64,000 nt of DNA from Eggerthellaceae bacterium (lineage in GTDB: Bacteria > Actinomycetota > Coriobacteriia > Coriobacteriales > Eggerthellaceae), in assembly GCA_009782615.1 (NCBI GenBank), contig WRIS01000006.1:1-64000 (forward strand), written 5' to 3'. Positions within the stretch are counted from its first letter, which is position 1, and each line of letters begins with the position of its first letter. The position numbers and the translations under genes are program-made. Shown piece after piece: positions 30,796 through 40,369 of this stretch. Under the pieces are notes generated by a model, which saw nothing but the letters and a program-made list of their open reading frames with translations, searched no databases and had not been told where the DNA came from.

Positions 30796-32313
30796 CTAAA
30801 GCACTCTTGTTCCTTGAGGGGTATCTTCGATTTTCAAGCCGAGGGCTAAAAGCCCGTCACGTACGCTGTCGGCAGCTGCCCAATCTTTTGTTGCGCGGGC
30901 AGTTTCTCGACACGCCAACAGGGCTTTAACGGCCTCGCTTTTGTCTTGTCCGTCAAAACCAGCGATATCTTGGGCAAGAATGAGCACTTCATCGGGCAAA
31001 TTGCTCGATGAATCTTGAGCGATTTTATCAGCAAGGTCAATACCGAAAACGCCCATGAGTTCCAATAATACTCTTCGCGTATTGGCAAGAATCGCAACAT
31101 CACCCTGCGTGACATGCGCGCCCGCCAACCACGTATTCAGATTGCCCACAAAGCCGAAAATGACTCCGAGCGCTTCTGCCGTGTTAATGTCGTCATCCAT
31201 GGCAACAACAAACGCGCGGTACAACTCTCTGGTCTGCTCTTCAACAAGAATCTTATCGAGCGGAGGTAACACGCCTGCATCCGCATCCGCGTTCTCAGCA
31301 GCATTCTTCATAACCCATTCAAGGTTGGTGAGCGCATTCACCATACGCCCCAACGCAGTTTCAGCTTCGGACAGGCGTTCATCAGAAAAATCAAGGGGGC
31401 TGCGATAGTGTGTTTGCAACATGAGCATCCGCAACACCAGCGAATCCGTCACTTCCAACACGTCGCGCAGCAACTTGAAATTTCCAAGCGACTTAGACAT
31501 TTTTTCGGCATTTACCTGCAGCATACCCCCGTGCATCCAGTAGCGCGCAAACGTTCCTTCGCCCACCGCTTCGCTTTGCGCACGTTCATTTTCATGGTGG
31601 GGAAAGACCAAATCCGCACCACCCCCATGGATGTCAAACGGCAAGCCCAAATACTTGCGTGACATTGCCGAACATTCGATATGCCAGCCAGGACGCCCTT
31701 GCCCCCAGGGAGATTCCCACGAAGGCTCTCCTGGTTTCGCTGCTTTCCACACCGCAAAATCAAGCGGGTCGCACTTGCGCGCGTCAATTCCGCAATCCTG
31801 AGCGCGCAGTTCTCGATGCCCCGATTCCATTTCGTCCACATTGCGCCCCGACAACTGACCGTACTCATCAAAAGAACGCACGGCGAAATACACATCCCCG
31901 CTCACTTCATAAGCGTGTCCCGCGTCGATTAGTTCCTGAATAAGGGCAACCATGGATTCAATTTCTTCGGTAGCCTTCGGGCGAATGTCGGGATCGCCCA
32001 CGCCTGCGGCATGCATATCGGCGATAAAAGCTTGTGTGTAATCTTGGGCAACTTCAGCAGCACTGCACCCTTCTTCTTCGGCTTTGGCAATAATCTTGTC
32101 ATCAACATCGGTGATGTTTTGCACGAAGGTGACCTCGAAACCGCGCCACGCAAAATAGCGACGAATGATGTCGAAGGATATGAAGGTGCGGGCGTTGCCA
32201 ATATGGATATAGTTGTAAACCGTAGGACCGCACACATAGATGCCCACCTTGCCCTTTTCCACCGCTTCGAAATCAACTTTTTTGCGCTGCTTCGTATCGT
32301 AAATCCGTATCAT
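30796..32313 (-). CDS. cysS: Cysteinyl-tRNA synthetase
   Basis: CysS charges tRNA-Cys in the cytoplasm. It is a class I synthetase of 505 residues. It shows the N-terminal VGIYVCGPTVYNYIHIGNAR (zinc Cys and the HIGH-type motif as HIGN), WHIECSAMSRKYLG and the zinc site GGGADLVFPHHENERAQSEA. The EKMSKSLGNF loop and a DALR-type anticodon-binding end follow. Its start overlaps the cysE stop by four bases (ATGA), tying cysteine synthesis to its charging. No T-box leader is visible before the operon. Confidence 0.97.
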   Translation of the reverse strand: MIRIYDTKQRKKVDFEAVEKGKVGIYVCGPTVYNYIHIGNARTFISFDIIRRYFAWRGFEVTFVQNITDVDDKIIAKAEEEGCSAAEVAQDYTQAFIADMHAAGVGDPDIRPKATEEIESMVALIQELIDAGHAYEVSGDVYFAVRSFDEYGQLSGRNVDEMESGHRELRAQDCGIDARKCDPLDFAVWKAAKPGEPSWESPWGQGRPGWHIECSAMSRKYLGLPFDIHGGGADLVFPHHENERAQSEAVGEGTFARYWMHGGMLQVNAEKMSKSLGNFKLLRDVLEVTDSLVLRMLMLQTHYRSPLDFSDERLSEAETALGRMVNALTNLEWVMKNAAENADADAGVLPPLDKILVEEQTRELYRAFVVAMDDDINTAEALGVIFGFVGNLNTWLAGAHVTQGDVAILANTRRVLLELMGVFGIDLADKIAQDSSSNLPDEVLILAQDIAGFDGQDKSEAVKALLACRETARATKDWAAADSVRDGLLALGLKIEDTPQGTRVL

Positions 32314-33065
32314 GGATTACTTTCTCCCTTCACGTTGTTCTTGACTTCAAGTTCTTCAAGACGCCCATACAATCGCTCAACTTCTTCAACGCGTTCATCG
32401 AGGCGTTTCATGACCTCGGCACACTTGTTTATACACTCAAGTTCGCCAATACGCAGGTCAAGTTCGTGAATGTCCTCAGCCGTCGGGTCGGGAAGAGATT
32501 CCCGATGCGCTTGGGCGTGCAGGAGTTCATCTTCCACGCGCAAGCCATCGCGCGCAATAATGCGCCCAGGAATGCCGATCACCGTACAGTTGGGGGGCAC
32601 ATCATCGACAACAACCGCTCCCGCACCAACCTTTGAATTTTCCCCTATCGCGATGTTTCCTAAAATTGAAGCTCCCACGCCCACCAACACCTTGTTGCCC
32701 AAGGTTGGATGGCGCTTTCCTATTTCGTTGCCCGTACCGCCAAGCGTAACCCCTTGATACAAGGTGACGTCATCGCCGATTACGGTGGTCTCACCAATGA
32801 TGACCCCCATCGCGTGGTCAATAAAGAAACGCCGCCCGATTACGGCAGCAGGATGGATTTCGGTACCCGTCATAAAACGCGTGAACTGCGAAGAAATGCG
32901 TGCCAGACTTTTCAAGCCACGGTTCCACAGCCAGTGTTCCACCACGTGCGACCACCGCGCATGAAGCCCAGGATAGGTGAGCCAAATCACGAAGACGTTT
33001 TGAGCCGCTGGGTCGCGCTCTTTAACGGTGCGGATGTCCTCTTTGATAACCTTGAATATATTCAT
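32310..33065 (-). CDS. cysE: Serine O-acetyltransferase
   Basis: CysE acetylates L-serine with acetyl-CoA to O-acetylserine, the first step of cysteine synthesis. The left-handed beta-helix hexapeptides are clear (GTEIHPAAVIGRRFFIDH, GMGVVIGETTVIG-like, VTLYQGVTLGGTGN, GVGASILGNIAIGENSKVGA) with catalytic-type His and Asp. A C-terminal extension of about 80 residues past IPGRII is predicted coiled-coil from its heptads. The ATG at 33,065 has AGGA three bases away; a TTG seven codons upstream has no ribosome site, so I choose the ATG. The gene lies 74 bases after ispF and overlaps cysS. Confidence 0.94.
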   Translation of the reverse strand: MNIFKVIKEDIRTVKERDPAAQNVFVIWLTYPGLHARWSHVVEHWLWNRGLKSLARISSQFTRFMTGTEIHPAAVIGRRFFIDHAMGVIIGETTVIGDDVTLYQGVTLGGTGNEIGKRHPTLGNKVLVGVGASILGNIAIGENSKVGAGAVVVDDVPPNCTVIGIPGRIIARDGLRVEDELLHAQAHRESLPDPTAEDIHELDLRIGELECINKCAEVMKRLDERVEEVERLYGRLEELEVKNNVKGESNP

Positions 33066-33139
33066 AAGTCCTGTCTTTTCTGTCAATGGGGAATTGTAGC
33101 ACTAAGCACGAGAGCGCCCCGTAAACGAAGCGCGAAAAC

Positions 33140-33883
33140 CTAGCAGCTACATCGACAAAGCAGACAGACAGCTTGCGCCGAGATTCCTTCTTCGCGCCCA
33201 ACGAAACCGAGGTGTTCGGTGGTGGTAGCTTTTATTCCCACCGAATCAATGCTCAACGCTAAAACCTTGCTCAAATTCGCCCGCATAGCGTCGCGATAAG
33301 GGGAAAGTTTGGGGTTTTGTGCCGCAATAACGCAGTCAACATCCATGATTTCAAAACCCTCTTCCCGCACGAGGGCGGCAACGTGTCCGAGCAATACGAG
33401 CGAATCGGCTCCCGCGTAGGTCGGATCGGTATCGGGAAAAAGTTTGCCAATGTCACCTGCGCGGCTTGCTCCCAATAAGGCATCGGCAACCGCATGAGCC
33501 AATACATCAGCATCGGAGTGCCCATCAAGACCCTTCGCATGAGGAATGTTGACCCCACCCAAAATAAGCTTGCGCCCCTCTACGAGAGCATGAACGTCAT
33601 AACCAAGCCCGATGCGAAGCCCCCCGAGCAGTGTTGCGGCAATTTCAGTTTCACCAACTTCGACAGCAGTTACGCTAGCCTCGCCCGCTTTATTAGCTTC
33701 ACCAACTTCGACAGCAGTTACGCTAGCCTCGCCCGCTTTATTAGCTTCGCCAACTTCACGTTTAACAGCAGTTTCAGCACCACCCTCAACACCTGCTTTA
33801 TCAACGGCATCCCGAAACCCCCAAATGCCTTCAGGCACTTCGGGCATCGCAGGCATTTTTGGCATGGGAAACTTTTCAGTCAT
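33140..33883 (-). CDS. ispF: 2-C-methyl-D-erythritol 2,4-cyclodiphosphate synthase with N-terminal extension
   Basis: IspF forms the cyclic diphosphate in the MEP isoprenoid pathway. The last ~155 residues are a complete Isp[12 protein letters not shown] (Asp/His zinc ligands), [31 protein letters not shown] and the C-terminal [19 protein letters not shown]. About 90 residues precede the core. They include a 16-residue unit, [16 protein letters not shown], present twice and part of a third time. The ATG at 33,883 overlaps the end of ispD by eight bases. The extension could be a linker or a relic of the IspD-IspF fusions known elsewhere; here the two are separate genes. Confidence 0.95.
   Translation of the reverse strand: MTEKFPMPKMPAMPEVPEGIWGFRDAVDKAGVEGGAETAVKREVGEANKAGEASVTAVEVGEANKAGEASVTAVEVGETEIAATLLGGLRIGLGYDVHALVEGRKLILGGVNIPHAKGLDGHSDADVLAHAVADALLGASRAGDIGKLFPDTDPTYAGADSLVLLGHVAALVREEGFEIMDVDCVIAAQNPKLSPYRDAMRANLSKVLALSIDSVGIKATTTEHLGFVGREEGISAQAVCLLCRCSC
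33650..33757. repeat. 48-bp in-frame tandem repeat in ispF
   Basis: Two identical 48-base units begin at 33,650 and 33,698, and the first bases of a third begin at 33,746 with one change. They encode the repeated 16-residue segment in the N-terminal extension of IspF. Identity at the DNA level implies recent duplication. Confidence 0.9.
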
Positions 33884-34724
33884 TGGCTTTTGCCGTCCGA
33901 AGATAGAGCATGCGAACAGCAGCAGCAAGCAAAGCGTAGTCTTCTGGCACCGTCAGTTTGATATTGTCGCGCTTGCCTTCGACCACCAGCACCCTTCCGC
34001 CCATGCGTTCAATAAGCGACGAATCGTCTGTTCCGACAAAACCGTCAGACAAAGCAGAAGCGTGTGCGCGCCGATAGATTCCCGCACGAAATGCTTGGGG
34101 GGTTTGTGCGTTCCAGAATACCCTTCTATCAGGCGTTCCCATGATGACACCATTCTCAACCACTTTCAAGGTGTCAATAGCAGGATGAGCAACCACCGCG
34201 CCGTCGCAGTCGATATTGCCCTTGAGTTTGTTGATGGTGTGCAAGATAAGTTCAGGCGAAACCAGCGGACGTGCCCCATCATGTAAAACCACGTATTCGA
34301 AATCCTCCGACACATATTCCAAGCCTGAAAACGCCGATTCTTGACGAACGGAACCTGCAGGAGCCATCACAATAGGAGTGACAAAAGGAAAGGGGTCGAT
34401 AGCGTGGCGCAGGTATTCTTCGTGGCGCTCTTGCGGACACACGACAACCATAAGCCCAATATCGCCAACCGCATCAAACGCCTCAGCAGACCAGGTAAGT
34501 ATCGGCTTGCCCGCAATTTCGACCAGCTGCTTGCCGCCTTCTTTACCGAAGCGCTCGCCAGTGCCCCCTGCCAGAATAATCGCGGCAGTTTTAGGCTTTT
34601 TGTCCAGCTTGCCTTTTAGTTCCGTAACGTTTTGCTCAAGCGCATCGAAATCGAAATCATCCAAAGAAAATTCGGGCGCATGAAGCACGTGAGGGGCAAA
34701 GACGGGGTCTATGATTTTCGACAT
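33876..34724 (-). CDS. ispD: 2-C-methyl-D-erythritol 4-phosphate cytidylyltransferase
   Basis: IspD transfers CMP to methylerythritol phosphate in the MEP pathway. The nucleotide-binding [14 protein letters not shown] with [14 protein letters not shown] begins near residue 45. [26 protein letters not shown] and [12 protein letters not shown] follow. The ~45 residues before the core, rich in acidic and hydrophobic residues, are an extension absent from the compact enzymes. The ATG at 34,724 is preceded by AAGG; a TTG three codons upstream is a weaker choice. ispF overlaps its end. The gene lies 157 bases after clpC, across a region with a 13-base tandem repeat. Confidence 0.95.
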   Translation of the reverse strand: MSKIIDPVFAPHVLHAPEFSLDDFDFDALEQNVTELKGKLDKKPKTAAIILAGGTGERFGKEGGKQLVEIAGKPILTWSAEAFDAVGDIGLMVVVCPQERHEEYLRHAIDPFPFVTPIVMAPAGSVRQESAFSGLEYVSEDFEYVVLHDGARPLVSPELILHTINKLKGNIDCDGAVVAHPAIDTLKVVENGVIMGTPDRRVFWNAQTPQAFRAGIYRRAHASALSDGFVGTDDSSLIERMGGRVLVVEGKRDNIKLTVPEDYALLAAAVRMLYLRTAKAND

Positions 34725-34760
34725 AGCTATCAACCTTACTCAACTATCGCTTTACTATAT

Positions 34761-34812
34761 TATCAAGCCGTGCTATCGAGCCGTGCTATCAAGCCGTGCT
34801 ATCAAGCCTCAC
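34761..34812. repeat. Four tandem 13-bp repeats between clpC and ispD
   Basis: TATCAAGCCGTGC occurs at 34,761, with a one-base variant at 34,774, an exact copy at 34,787 and a degenerate copy at 34,800. They lie in the ispD leader, 37-88 bases before its start. No terminator-like hairpin is evident in the gap, so read-through from clpC is possible. Confidence 0.8.
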
Positions 34813-34881
34813 TTAGCTGCTCGACTACTCGACTGACCACTCGGCTCCTTGCTCAGCTGCTTAATTGCGCGGCCATCAGCC

Positions 34882-37458
34882 TTATTCAGAAGCGCCGCCC
34901 GACGCAGAGCCACCACCCGAAACACGAGCATTCCCCAAATCGAAATTCGTCAAAAGGAGTTCTGTTTCCTTTGCTATGCTATCACGTTTGCGGGGTGCAG
35001 GGATAGTGCCTTGTCCCGCGGTAAAGACCAATTTTTCTTCGCCCGATTTCCCCTTAAGGTCAACTTCAATAATCGAACCGCTCGTCCATTTTCCTTCTAA
35101 AACCTGCTCAGAGATTGGGTCTTCTAACAAACGCTGAATCGCGCGGCGCAAAGGACGTGCTCCAAAGGCGGTGTCGGTGCCTTCCTTGGCAATGAATTTC
35201 GTCGCCTTCGCGGTTAAGTTAATGCTCATGTTTTGCGCAATCAAACGCTCGCGCAAATCGGCAACCATCAAGTTGACAATCAAAGCAATTTCGTCTTCTG
35301 TCAGGGACTTGAATACGATAACTTCGTCGATACGGTTCAAAAATTCGGGGCGGAAGAGTTTCTTCATCTCGGTCATAACGCGGCTTTTTATTTCGCCATC
35401 CGAAAGCCCCGCGCTATCTTGGGCACCAAAACCCAAAGGCGCCGTTGCAGCAATTTCGCGCGCACCCACGTTGCTCGTCATGATGATAACCGTGTTGCGA
35501 AAATCAACCGAGCGCCCTTGCGAGTCGGTCAGACGTCCTTCTTCGAGAATTTGAAGCAAGATGTTAAAGATATCGGGATGCGCCTTTTCGATTTCGTCGA
35601 AAAGCACCACCGAATAAGGGCGCTGGCGCACCGCCTTCGTCAACTGACCGCCTTCGTCAAAGCCGACATAGCCAGGAGGCGAACCCACCAAACGCGACAC
35701 CGAATGTTTTTCCATGTATTCGCTCATGTCGAAGGAAAGCAGCGCGTCTTCAGAATTGAACAAAAATTCTGCCAAAGCCTTGGAAAGTTCCGTTTTACCA
35801 ACGCCTGAGGGCCCCAAGAAGATAAACGACCCTGCGGGGCGCTTGGGGTCTTTCAAGCCCGAACGGCTACGGCGAATTGCCTTGGAAAGAGCCGTCACCG
35901 CTTCATCTTGCCCGATAAGACGCTCGTGCAAGACGGCTTCCATGCGCAAAAGTTTTTCGGTTTCTGCTTCGGTCAAATTCGACACGGGCACACCCGTGGT
36001 CATCGACACAACGTCGGCGATATCTTCCACCGAAACCTGTTTGATGGATTTCTTGGTGTCCGCTTCCCATTTCTGTTCTGCATCACCGCGTTTTTTCCTC
36101 AAATCAGCTTCGGCACTCTTCAGCTTGCTTGCTTGCTCAAAATCTTCAGCAGCAATCGCCGCGTCTTTTTCTGTGCGCAACTTACGCAGTTCTTCGTCAA
36201 GTTCACGCAATTCCTTCGGAAGCGTCATGTTGCGAATGCGCATCCGAGCACCCGCTTCGTCAAGCACATCAATTGCTTTGTCGGGAAGGAAGCGGTCTTG
36301 TATATAGCGGTCAGACAGCGCAACGGCTGCTTGCAGTGCTTCATCGGTGAAGTGCACCTGGTGGTGCGCTTCGTAGCGGTCGCGCAAGCCTTCCATGATA
36401 CGCATGGTTTGTTCTTCGTTGGGTTCTCCCACCGTAATGGGCTGGAACCGCCGCTCAAGCGCAGAATCTTTTTCAAGATGCTTGCGGTATTCGTCAAGCG
36501 TGGTCGCGCCGATAACCTGAATGTCACCACGCGACAGGGGGGGCTTAAGAATTGCGGCGGCATCAATGGAACCTTCTGCCGAACCAGCACCAATAAGTGT
36601 ATGCATCTCGTCGATGAACAAGATGATGTTTCCCTCATCCTGGACTTCTTTCAAGCATTTCTTCAAGCGCTCTTCGAATTCGCCGCGATATTTTGAACCA
36701 GCAACAAGCGCCGAAATGTCAAGGGTGACCAATTTCTTGCCGCGCAAAAGATCGGGAACCTGATTGATGACTATCAGTTGAGCCAGCCCTTCGACAACCG
36801 CCGTTTTTCCCACGCCAGGCTCACCAATAAGCAGGGGATTGTTTTTTTGGCGGCGGGAAAGCACCTGCATAACGCGCTCGATTTCACCAGCGCGCCCAAT
36901 AACGGGGTCGAGTTTGCCCTCGCGTGCCTTGTTCGTTAAATCGGTGCTGAATTCTTTGAGCATACTGTCAGACGATGCAGGTTGCGCATCAAAGGCACCT
37001 CGCCCAGCATACACCGCGCTTTGCCCCACCAAATCGTTTAAGGAAGCCCTGATAGATTCCCCTGAAACGCCCAAACGCGTCAACACTTCGAGTGCCGTTC
37101 CTTCGCCTTCGCGCACGATTCCCAATAAAAGATGTTCGGTTGATATATAGCTTTGCCCCATCTGCATGGCTTCGCGCAAGGAATTTTCCAACACGCGCTT
37201 GACGCGGGGCGTAAAACTCAAATGCCCCGACACATCGGTGTCCTCGTCAATAGTAACGACCTGCCGTATCGCTTGCACGACTCCGTCGTATTTCACGTTA
37301 AGGCGCTCAAGCGCTTGGGCAGCAAGCCCCTCTTCTTCCTTGATGAGACCGAGCAAAATGTGTTCGGTTCCCACGTAGGGCTGGTGCAAAGAACGCGCTT
37401 CGTCTTGTGCAAGCACTAAGACTTTGCGGGCTTTATCAGTAAATTTATCGAATGACAT
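34882..37458 (-). CDS. clpC: ClpC-type AAA+ unfoldase
   Basis: ClpC unfolds proteins and feeds them to ClpP. At 858 residues it has all the parts: two N-terminal Clp_N repeats ([50 protein letters not shown]) and AAA domain 1 with [13 protein letters not shown] and [16 protein letters not shown]-type coiled segment lies near residue 430, which makes it ClpC rather than ClpB. AAA domain 2 carries [16 protein letters not shown]. The C-terminal small domain ends in a Gly/Ser-rich tail. The start is two bases past the lysS stop. No ctsR, mcsA or mcsB lies beside it, unlike in Bacillus. Confidence 0.96.
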   Translation of the reverse strand: MSFDKFTDKARKVLVLAQDEARSLHQPYVGTEHILLGLIKEEEGLAAQALERLNVKYDGVVQAIRQVVTIDEDTDVSGHLSFTPRVKRVLENSLREAMQMGQSYISTEHLLLGIVREGEGTALEVLTRLGVSGESIRASLNDLVGQSAVYAGRGAFDAQPASSDSMLKEFSTDLTNKAREGKLDPVIGRAGEIERVMQVLSRRQKNNPLLIGEPGVGKTAVVEGLAQLIVINQVPDLLRGKKLVTLDISALVAGSKYRGEFEERLKKCLKEVQDEGNIILFIDEMHTLIGAGSAEGSIDAAAILKPPLSRGDIQVIGATTLDEYRKHLEKDSALERRFQPITVGEPNEEQTMRIMEGLRDRYEAHHQVHFTDEALQAAVALSDRYIQDRFLPDKAIDVLDEAGARMRIRNMTLPKELRELDEELRKLRTEKDAAIAAEDFEQASKLKSAEADLRKKRGDAEQKWEADTKKSIKQVSVEDIADVVSMTTGVPVSNLTEAETEKLLRMEAVLHERLIGQDEAVTALSKAIRRSRSGLKDPKRPAGSFIFLGPSGVGKTELSKALAEFLFNSEDALLSFDMSEYMEKHSVSRLVGSPPGYVGFDEGGQLTKAVRQRPYSVVLFDEIEKAHPDIFNILLQILEEGRLTDSQGRSVDFRNTVIIMTSNVGAREIAATAPLGFGAQDSAGLSDGEIKSRVMTEMKKLFRPEFLNRIDEVIVFKSLTEDEIALIVNLMVADLRERLIAQNMSINLTAKATKFIAKEGTDTAFGARPLRRAIQRLLEDPISEQVLEGKWTSGSIIEVDLKGKSGEEKLVFTAGQGTIPAPRKRDSIAKETELLLTNFDLGNARVSGGGSASGGASE

Positions 37459-37460
37459 CC

Positions 37461-39065
37461 CTATCTCGCTTCCTCGCGCATATGCGGAAACAGCAGCACA
37501 TCGCGGATAGATTCAGAACCAGTCAACAACATGACCAGGCGATCAATTCCGATTCCCACCCCTCCCGCGGGCGGCATGCCGTATTCCAATGCGCGTACGT
37601 AATCGTCGTCGTATCCCATCGCTTCGTCGTCACCAGTTGCCTTTGCCGCAACTTGAGCAGAAAACCGCTCGGCTTGATCGACGGGGTCGTTAAGTTCACT
37701 AAAACCATTCGCATATTCGTGTCCGCAAATCAAGAGTTCGAAGCGGTCTGTTACGTGACTGTTGAAGGAATTCTTCTTTGCGAGTGGTGAAACTTCCACG
37801 GGATGTTCGGTAACAAAAGTCGGCTGAATCAGGCTTGCTTCAGTAGTGGCTTCGAAAATCTCACAGATAATCTTTCCCACGCCCCAGGCTTTTTCAACCT
37901 TCACACCGCATTTCTTGGCAACCGCTGCCGCTTCTCCGCGTTCCATGTCATAGCTTAAATCTGCGCCCGAACCCTCACACGCAAGTTCAAGGATGGTGCG
38001 ACGGGGCCACGTTCCCGAAAGGTCGATAGTCTGCCCTTGGTATTCAAGTTGCAAGGAACCGCGCGCTGCTAAAGCCGCCGCCTGAATGACTCCTTGCGTC
38101 AATTCGGCAATACCCTTTTCATCGGAAAACGCCCGATAAGCCTCAAGCGTGGTGAATTCGGGGTTGTGATAGTGGTCCATACCTTCATTGCGGAATTGGC
38201 GCCCGATTTCGTAAACGCGCTCAAACCCGCCCACCAACAAACGCTTCAGATGCAATTCGGTTGCGATACGCAAATAAAAATCACGGTCGAGCGCATTGTG
38301 ATGTGTAACGAAGGGCTTCGCGTTCGCCCCACCCAAGATGGCGTGAAGCATGGGCGTTTCCACTTCGTAATAGCCTTCGTCGTCCATATAGCGGCGAATT
38401 GCAGAAATAACCTTAAAACGCGTGGCGAAGGTGTCGCGCACTTCGGGATTCATCACCAAGTCAACGTAGCGCTGGCGATAGCGTGTTTCTTTGTCAGCAA
38501 GACCGTGGAACTTTTCGGGCAAGGGACGAAGGGACTTCGAGAGCAGTTCGAACTTTTCAACCGCAATCGACAGTTCCCCACGACGGGTGCGCATCATCGT
38601 GCCCCACGCACCTATCCAGTCTCCCACATCAAGGTCTTTCAATTCAGCAAAGGCATCGTCACCGAGCGTATTGATGCGGCAAAACAGTTGGAGTTCGGCG
38701 CTTGCGTCACGAAGAACCAGAAAAGCTATCTTGCCCTGATCGCGTTTTGCCATAACGCGCCCAGCGACACAGACCGCATCCGTTGTCGAAGCACCCTCTT
38801 CGAGGTCGGCATACGTGGTGAGCAACTCTTCTATGTAGTGCGAGAAATCAAAGCCATGCCCGTAGGGGTTTTTGCCTTGGGCTATCAACGCTTCGCGTTT
38901 GGCGCGGCGCACTTCGATAGGGTCATCCGCCGCAGCTTGGGTCGCCGTATCTGTCGCCATATCCGCGGCCGTGTCTGCTACCGCATCTGTCGCCGTATCT
39001 GTCGCCGTGTCCGCCACAATTTCCGTCGCAGCTTCTGTCATGTTTTCTGTGGTGACCTTGCTCAT
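37461..39065 (-). CDS. lysS: Lysyl-tRNA synthetase (class II) with Thr/Ala/Asp-rich N-terminal tail
   Basis: LysS charges tRNA-Lys. From about residue 50 it is a standard class II enzyme: an OB-fold anticodon domain (VAGRVMAKRDQGKIAFLVLR), then motif 2 around RNEGMDHYHNPEFTTLEAY, and the final motif 3 GVGIGIDRLVMLLTGSESIR. The first ~45 residues are repeats of Ala, Thr, Asp and Val in a 12-base DNA pattern (38,930-39,035), not part of the enzyme fold. The ATG at 39,065 has AAAGGA at the right distance, whereas the ATG two codons earlier overlaps that site. clpC follows at once. Confidence 0.96.
   Translation of the reverse strand: MSKVTTENMTEAATEIVADTATDTATDAVADTAADMATDTATQAAADDPIEVRRAKREALIAQGKNPYGHGFDFSHYIEELLTTYADLEEGASTTDAVCVAGRVMAKRDQGKIAFLVLRDASAELQLFCRINTLGDDAFAELKDLDVGDWIGAWGTMMRTRRGELSIAVEKFELLSKSLRPLPEKFHGLADKETRYRQRYVDLVMNPEVRDTFATRFKVISAIRRYMDDEGYYEVETPMLHAILGGANAKPFVTHHNALDRDFYLRIATELHLKRLLVGGFERVYEIGRQFRNEGMDHYHNPEFTTLEAYRAFSDEKGIAELTQGVIQAAALAARGSLQLEYQGQTIDLSGTWPRRTILELACEGSGADLSYDMERGEAAAVAKKCGVKVEKAWGVGKIICEIFEATTEASLIQPTFVTEHPVEVSPLAKKNSFNSHVTDRFELLICGHEYANGFSELNDPVDQAERFSAQVAAKATGDDEAMGYDDDYVRALEYGMPPAGGVGIGIDRLVMLLTGSESIRDVLLFPHMREEAR
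38930..39035. repeat. Degenerate 12-bp in-frame repeats at the 5' end of lysS
   Basis: On the plus strand GTCGCCGTATCT and close variants recur with 12-base periods. They encode Asp-Thr-Ala-Thr-type tetrapeptides ahead of the enzyme core. Units keep the reading frame. Confidence 0.65.
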
Positions 39066-39138
39066 CGCCATCCTTTTCTTCTGTCCTTTCTTGATGCCGA
39101 AACACCCTTGACTATTTCTTCACGTATAAGTCTACCAA

Positions 39139-39164
39139 GAAAAAAGACCCTTTTCGGGCCTTTT
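39139..39164 (-). terminator. Rho-independent terminator after greA
   Basis: On the minus strand AAAGGCCC pairs with GGGTCTTT (one G-U pair) around a GAAAA loop and runs into TTTTCTT. It starts a few bases past the greA stop and before lysS. Confidence 0.75.
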
Positions 39165-39168
39165 CGCT

Positions 39169-39639
39169 TTAGTGCTCTATTTTTGTGATGGTCATGACGA
39201 TTTTCTTTCCTGTGGGCCCGAAAGTTTCGACCACATCACCCTTTTTCTTTCCCAGAAGGGCTGAGCCAACGGGAGATTCGTTTGATATCTTCCCCACCGT
39301 CGCGTCGCTTTCCGCGCCGCCCACAATGGAAAAAATGCGTTCGCTGCCGTCCATGTCCACCGTAACGGTGCTTCCGACATTGACCTTGGTCGAGCGTTTC
39401 GGCGTATTAACCACCGTTGCTTCGCTTAAAATCCTGCTGATTTCCGCGATGCGCGCTTCCATCATGCCTTGTTCATTTTTCGCATCGTCATATTCAGAGT
39501 TTTCGGAAATGTCTCCAAATTCCCGCGCAATCTTTATGCGCTCACCAATCTCGGAACGCTTGACCGTTTCCAGATGATGCAATTCTTCTTCGAGTTTTGC
39601 CTTTCCCTCTTGGGTAAGGATGCAATCTTTTTCCGCCAT
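39169..39639 (-). CDS. greA: Transcription elongation factor GreA
   Basis: GreA enters the RNA polymerase secondary channel and stimulates cleavage of backtracked transcripts. It has 156 residues, the family length. The N-terminal coiled coil has the conserved GDISENSEYDDAKNEQG with the acidic tip residues. The C-terminal FKBP-like domain is present (STKVNVGSTVTVDMDG, GKISNESPVGSALLGKKKGD). I choose the ATG at 39,639 because AGGTGG precedes it; an in-frame start 14 codons upstream would add a non-homologous tail. It is followed by a terminator and preceded by tatA on the same strand. Confidence 0.96.
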   Translation of the reverse strand: MAEKDCILTQEGKAKLEEELHHLETVKRSEIGERIKIAREFGDISENSEYDDAKNEQGMMEARIAEISRILSEATVVNTPKRSTKVNVGSTVTVDMDGSERIFSIVGGAESDATVGKISNESPVGSALLGKKKGDVVETFGPTGKKIVMTITKIEH

Positions 39640-39716
39640 TCTTTCCACCTGTTCATATAAAAGCACGGCACGTGCCCACAACAGGCACCTGCCGCACGAA
39701 CTCTACCGTATTTCGA

Positions 39717-39986
39717 CTATTTTTTGCTGCCCGTTTTTTTCGGCGCGGCTCCAGTCTTTTTTTCTGCGGGCTTTTTTTCCGCTTCTTTTACTTCTTCTTC
39801 TATCTCTTCTACTTCTTCTTCAACAGCTTCTTCAGCTTTACTGCCCTCGCCCATGCCTTCGCGCAGGTTTCTTACCGTTTTGCCCAGCGCACTTCCCAAT
39901 TTCGGAAGGTTTTTAGGACCAAAAATCAACAAGGCAACTGCCAAAATGATAAGAAGCTCGGGTAATCCCATGCCAAGAATTTTCAT
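39717..39986 (-). CDS. tatA: Twin-arginine translocase subunit TatA
   Basis: TatA oligomers form the pathway for folded proteins with RR signal peptides. The protein has 89 residues. An N-terminal membrane helix (LPELLIILAVALLIFGP) is followed by the FGPKNLPKLGSALGK hinge and amphipathic helix, then a very acidic and Lys-rich tail. tatBC are not in the window. At least three Tat-type substrates are nearby: NapA (TRRDFVK) and both NlpC/P60 proteins (RRAF). It is transcribed away from narK; greA lies 77 bases downstream. Confidence 0.95.
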   Translation of the reverse strand: MKILGMGLPELLIILAVALLIFGPKNLPKLGSALGKTVRNLREGMGEGSKAEEAVEEEVEEIEEEVKEAEKKPAEKKTGAAPKKTGSKK

Positions 39987-40369
39987 ACGTTCCTCCGTGT
40001 GGACTCAGACAGGACTGTTCGTCCTACCAAAAATAACTCCGACAGATTACCACAAGTTAGAGACGAGGGGTACTCCTTCTCAAAAGAATACATCCTCACC
40101 ATTTTCGTGCCCTTTTTCGGGGCCTTTTTCACGCCCTTTTCCATGCTCTTCTGCCTGTTGTTCTGCCTGCTGTTTTTCATGCTCTTTTGTATGTTCTTTT
40201 GCGCATTAAAACCACCGCGTAGCAAGCGCTTTTACAAAGACTTGACAGAGCATGCGGATAACCCCAATAATCAACCCATTCACTAAATGGTCATGTTAGG
40301 GCACCGTGAGACAGCAGTAAGGCAACATTAAGGCACGGCTAGGGCACCTTTAGAACAATAGGAGCAAGA
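39987..40369. other. Divergent control region between tatA and narK
   Basis: About 380 bases separate the two divergent starts. The middle (40,120-40,200) is a skewed, partly repetitive TTCTGCCTG-rich tract that gives hydrophobic or Lys/Gln-rich false frames. The end next to narK carries four helically spaced TARGGCA boxes (separate entry). I recognise no gene. Confidence 0.5.
40297..40347 (+). promoter_or_regulatory. Four phased TARGGCA direct repeats before narK
   Basis: TAGGGCAC (40,297), TAAGGCAA (40,318), TAAGGCAC (40,329) and TAGGGCAC (40,340) are spaced 21, 11 and 11 bases, so all fall on about the same face of the helix. The last ends 22 bases before the narK ATG. The TAGGG core is shared with the palindromes before napG. 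They may be operator half-sites for the neighbouring LuxR-type response regulator. Confidence 0.5.

Noticed and set aside
39983-40286. Plus-strand hydrophobic (95 codons) and minus-strand Lys/Gln-rich (80 codons) frames between tatA and narK.
   Set aside because: Both come from one repetitive TTCTGCCTG-like tract and overlap tatA or the narK control boxes; no ribosome sites.
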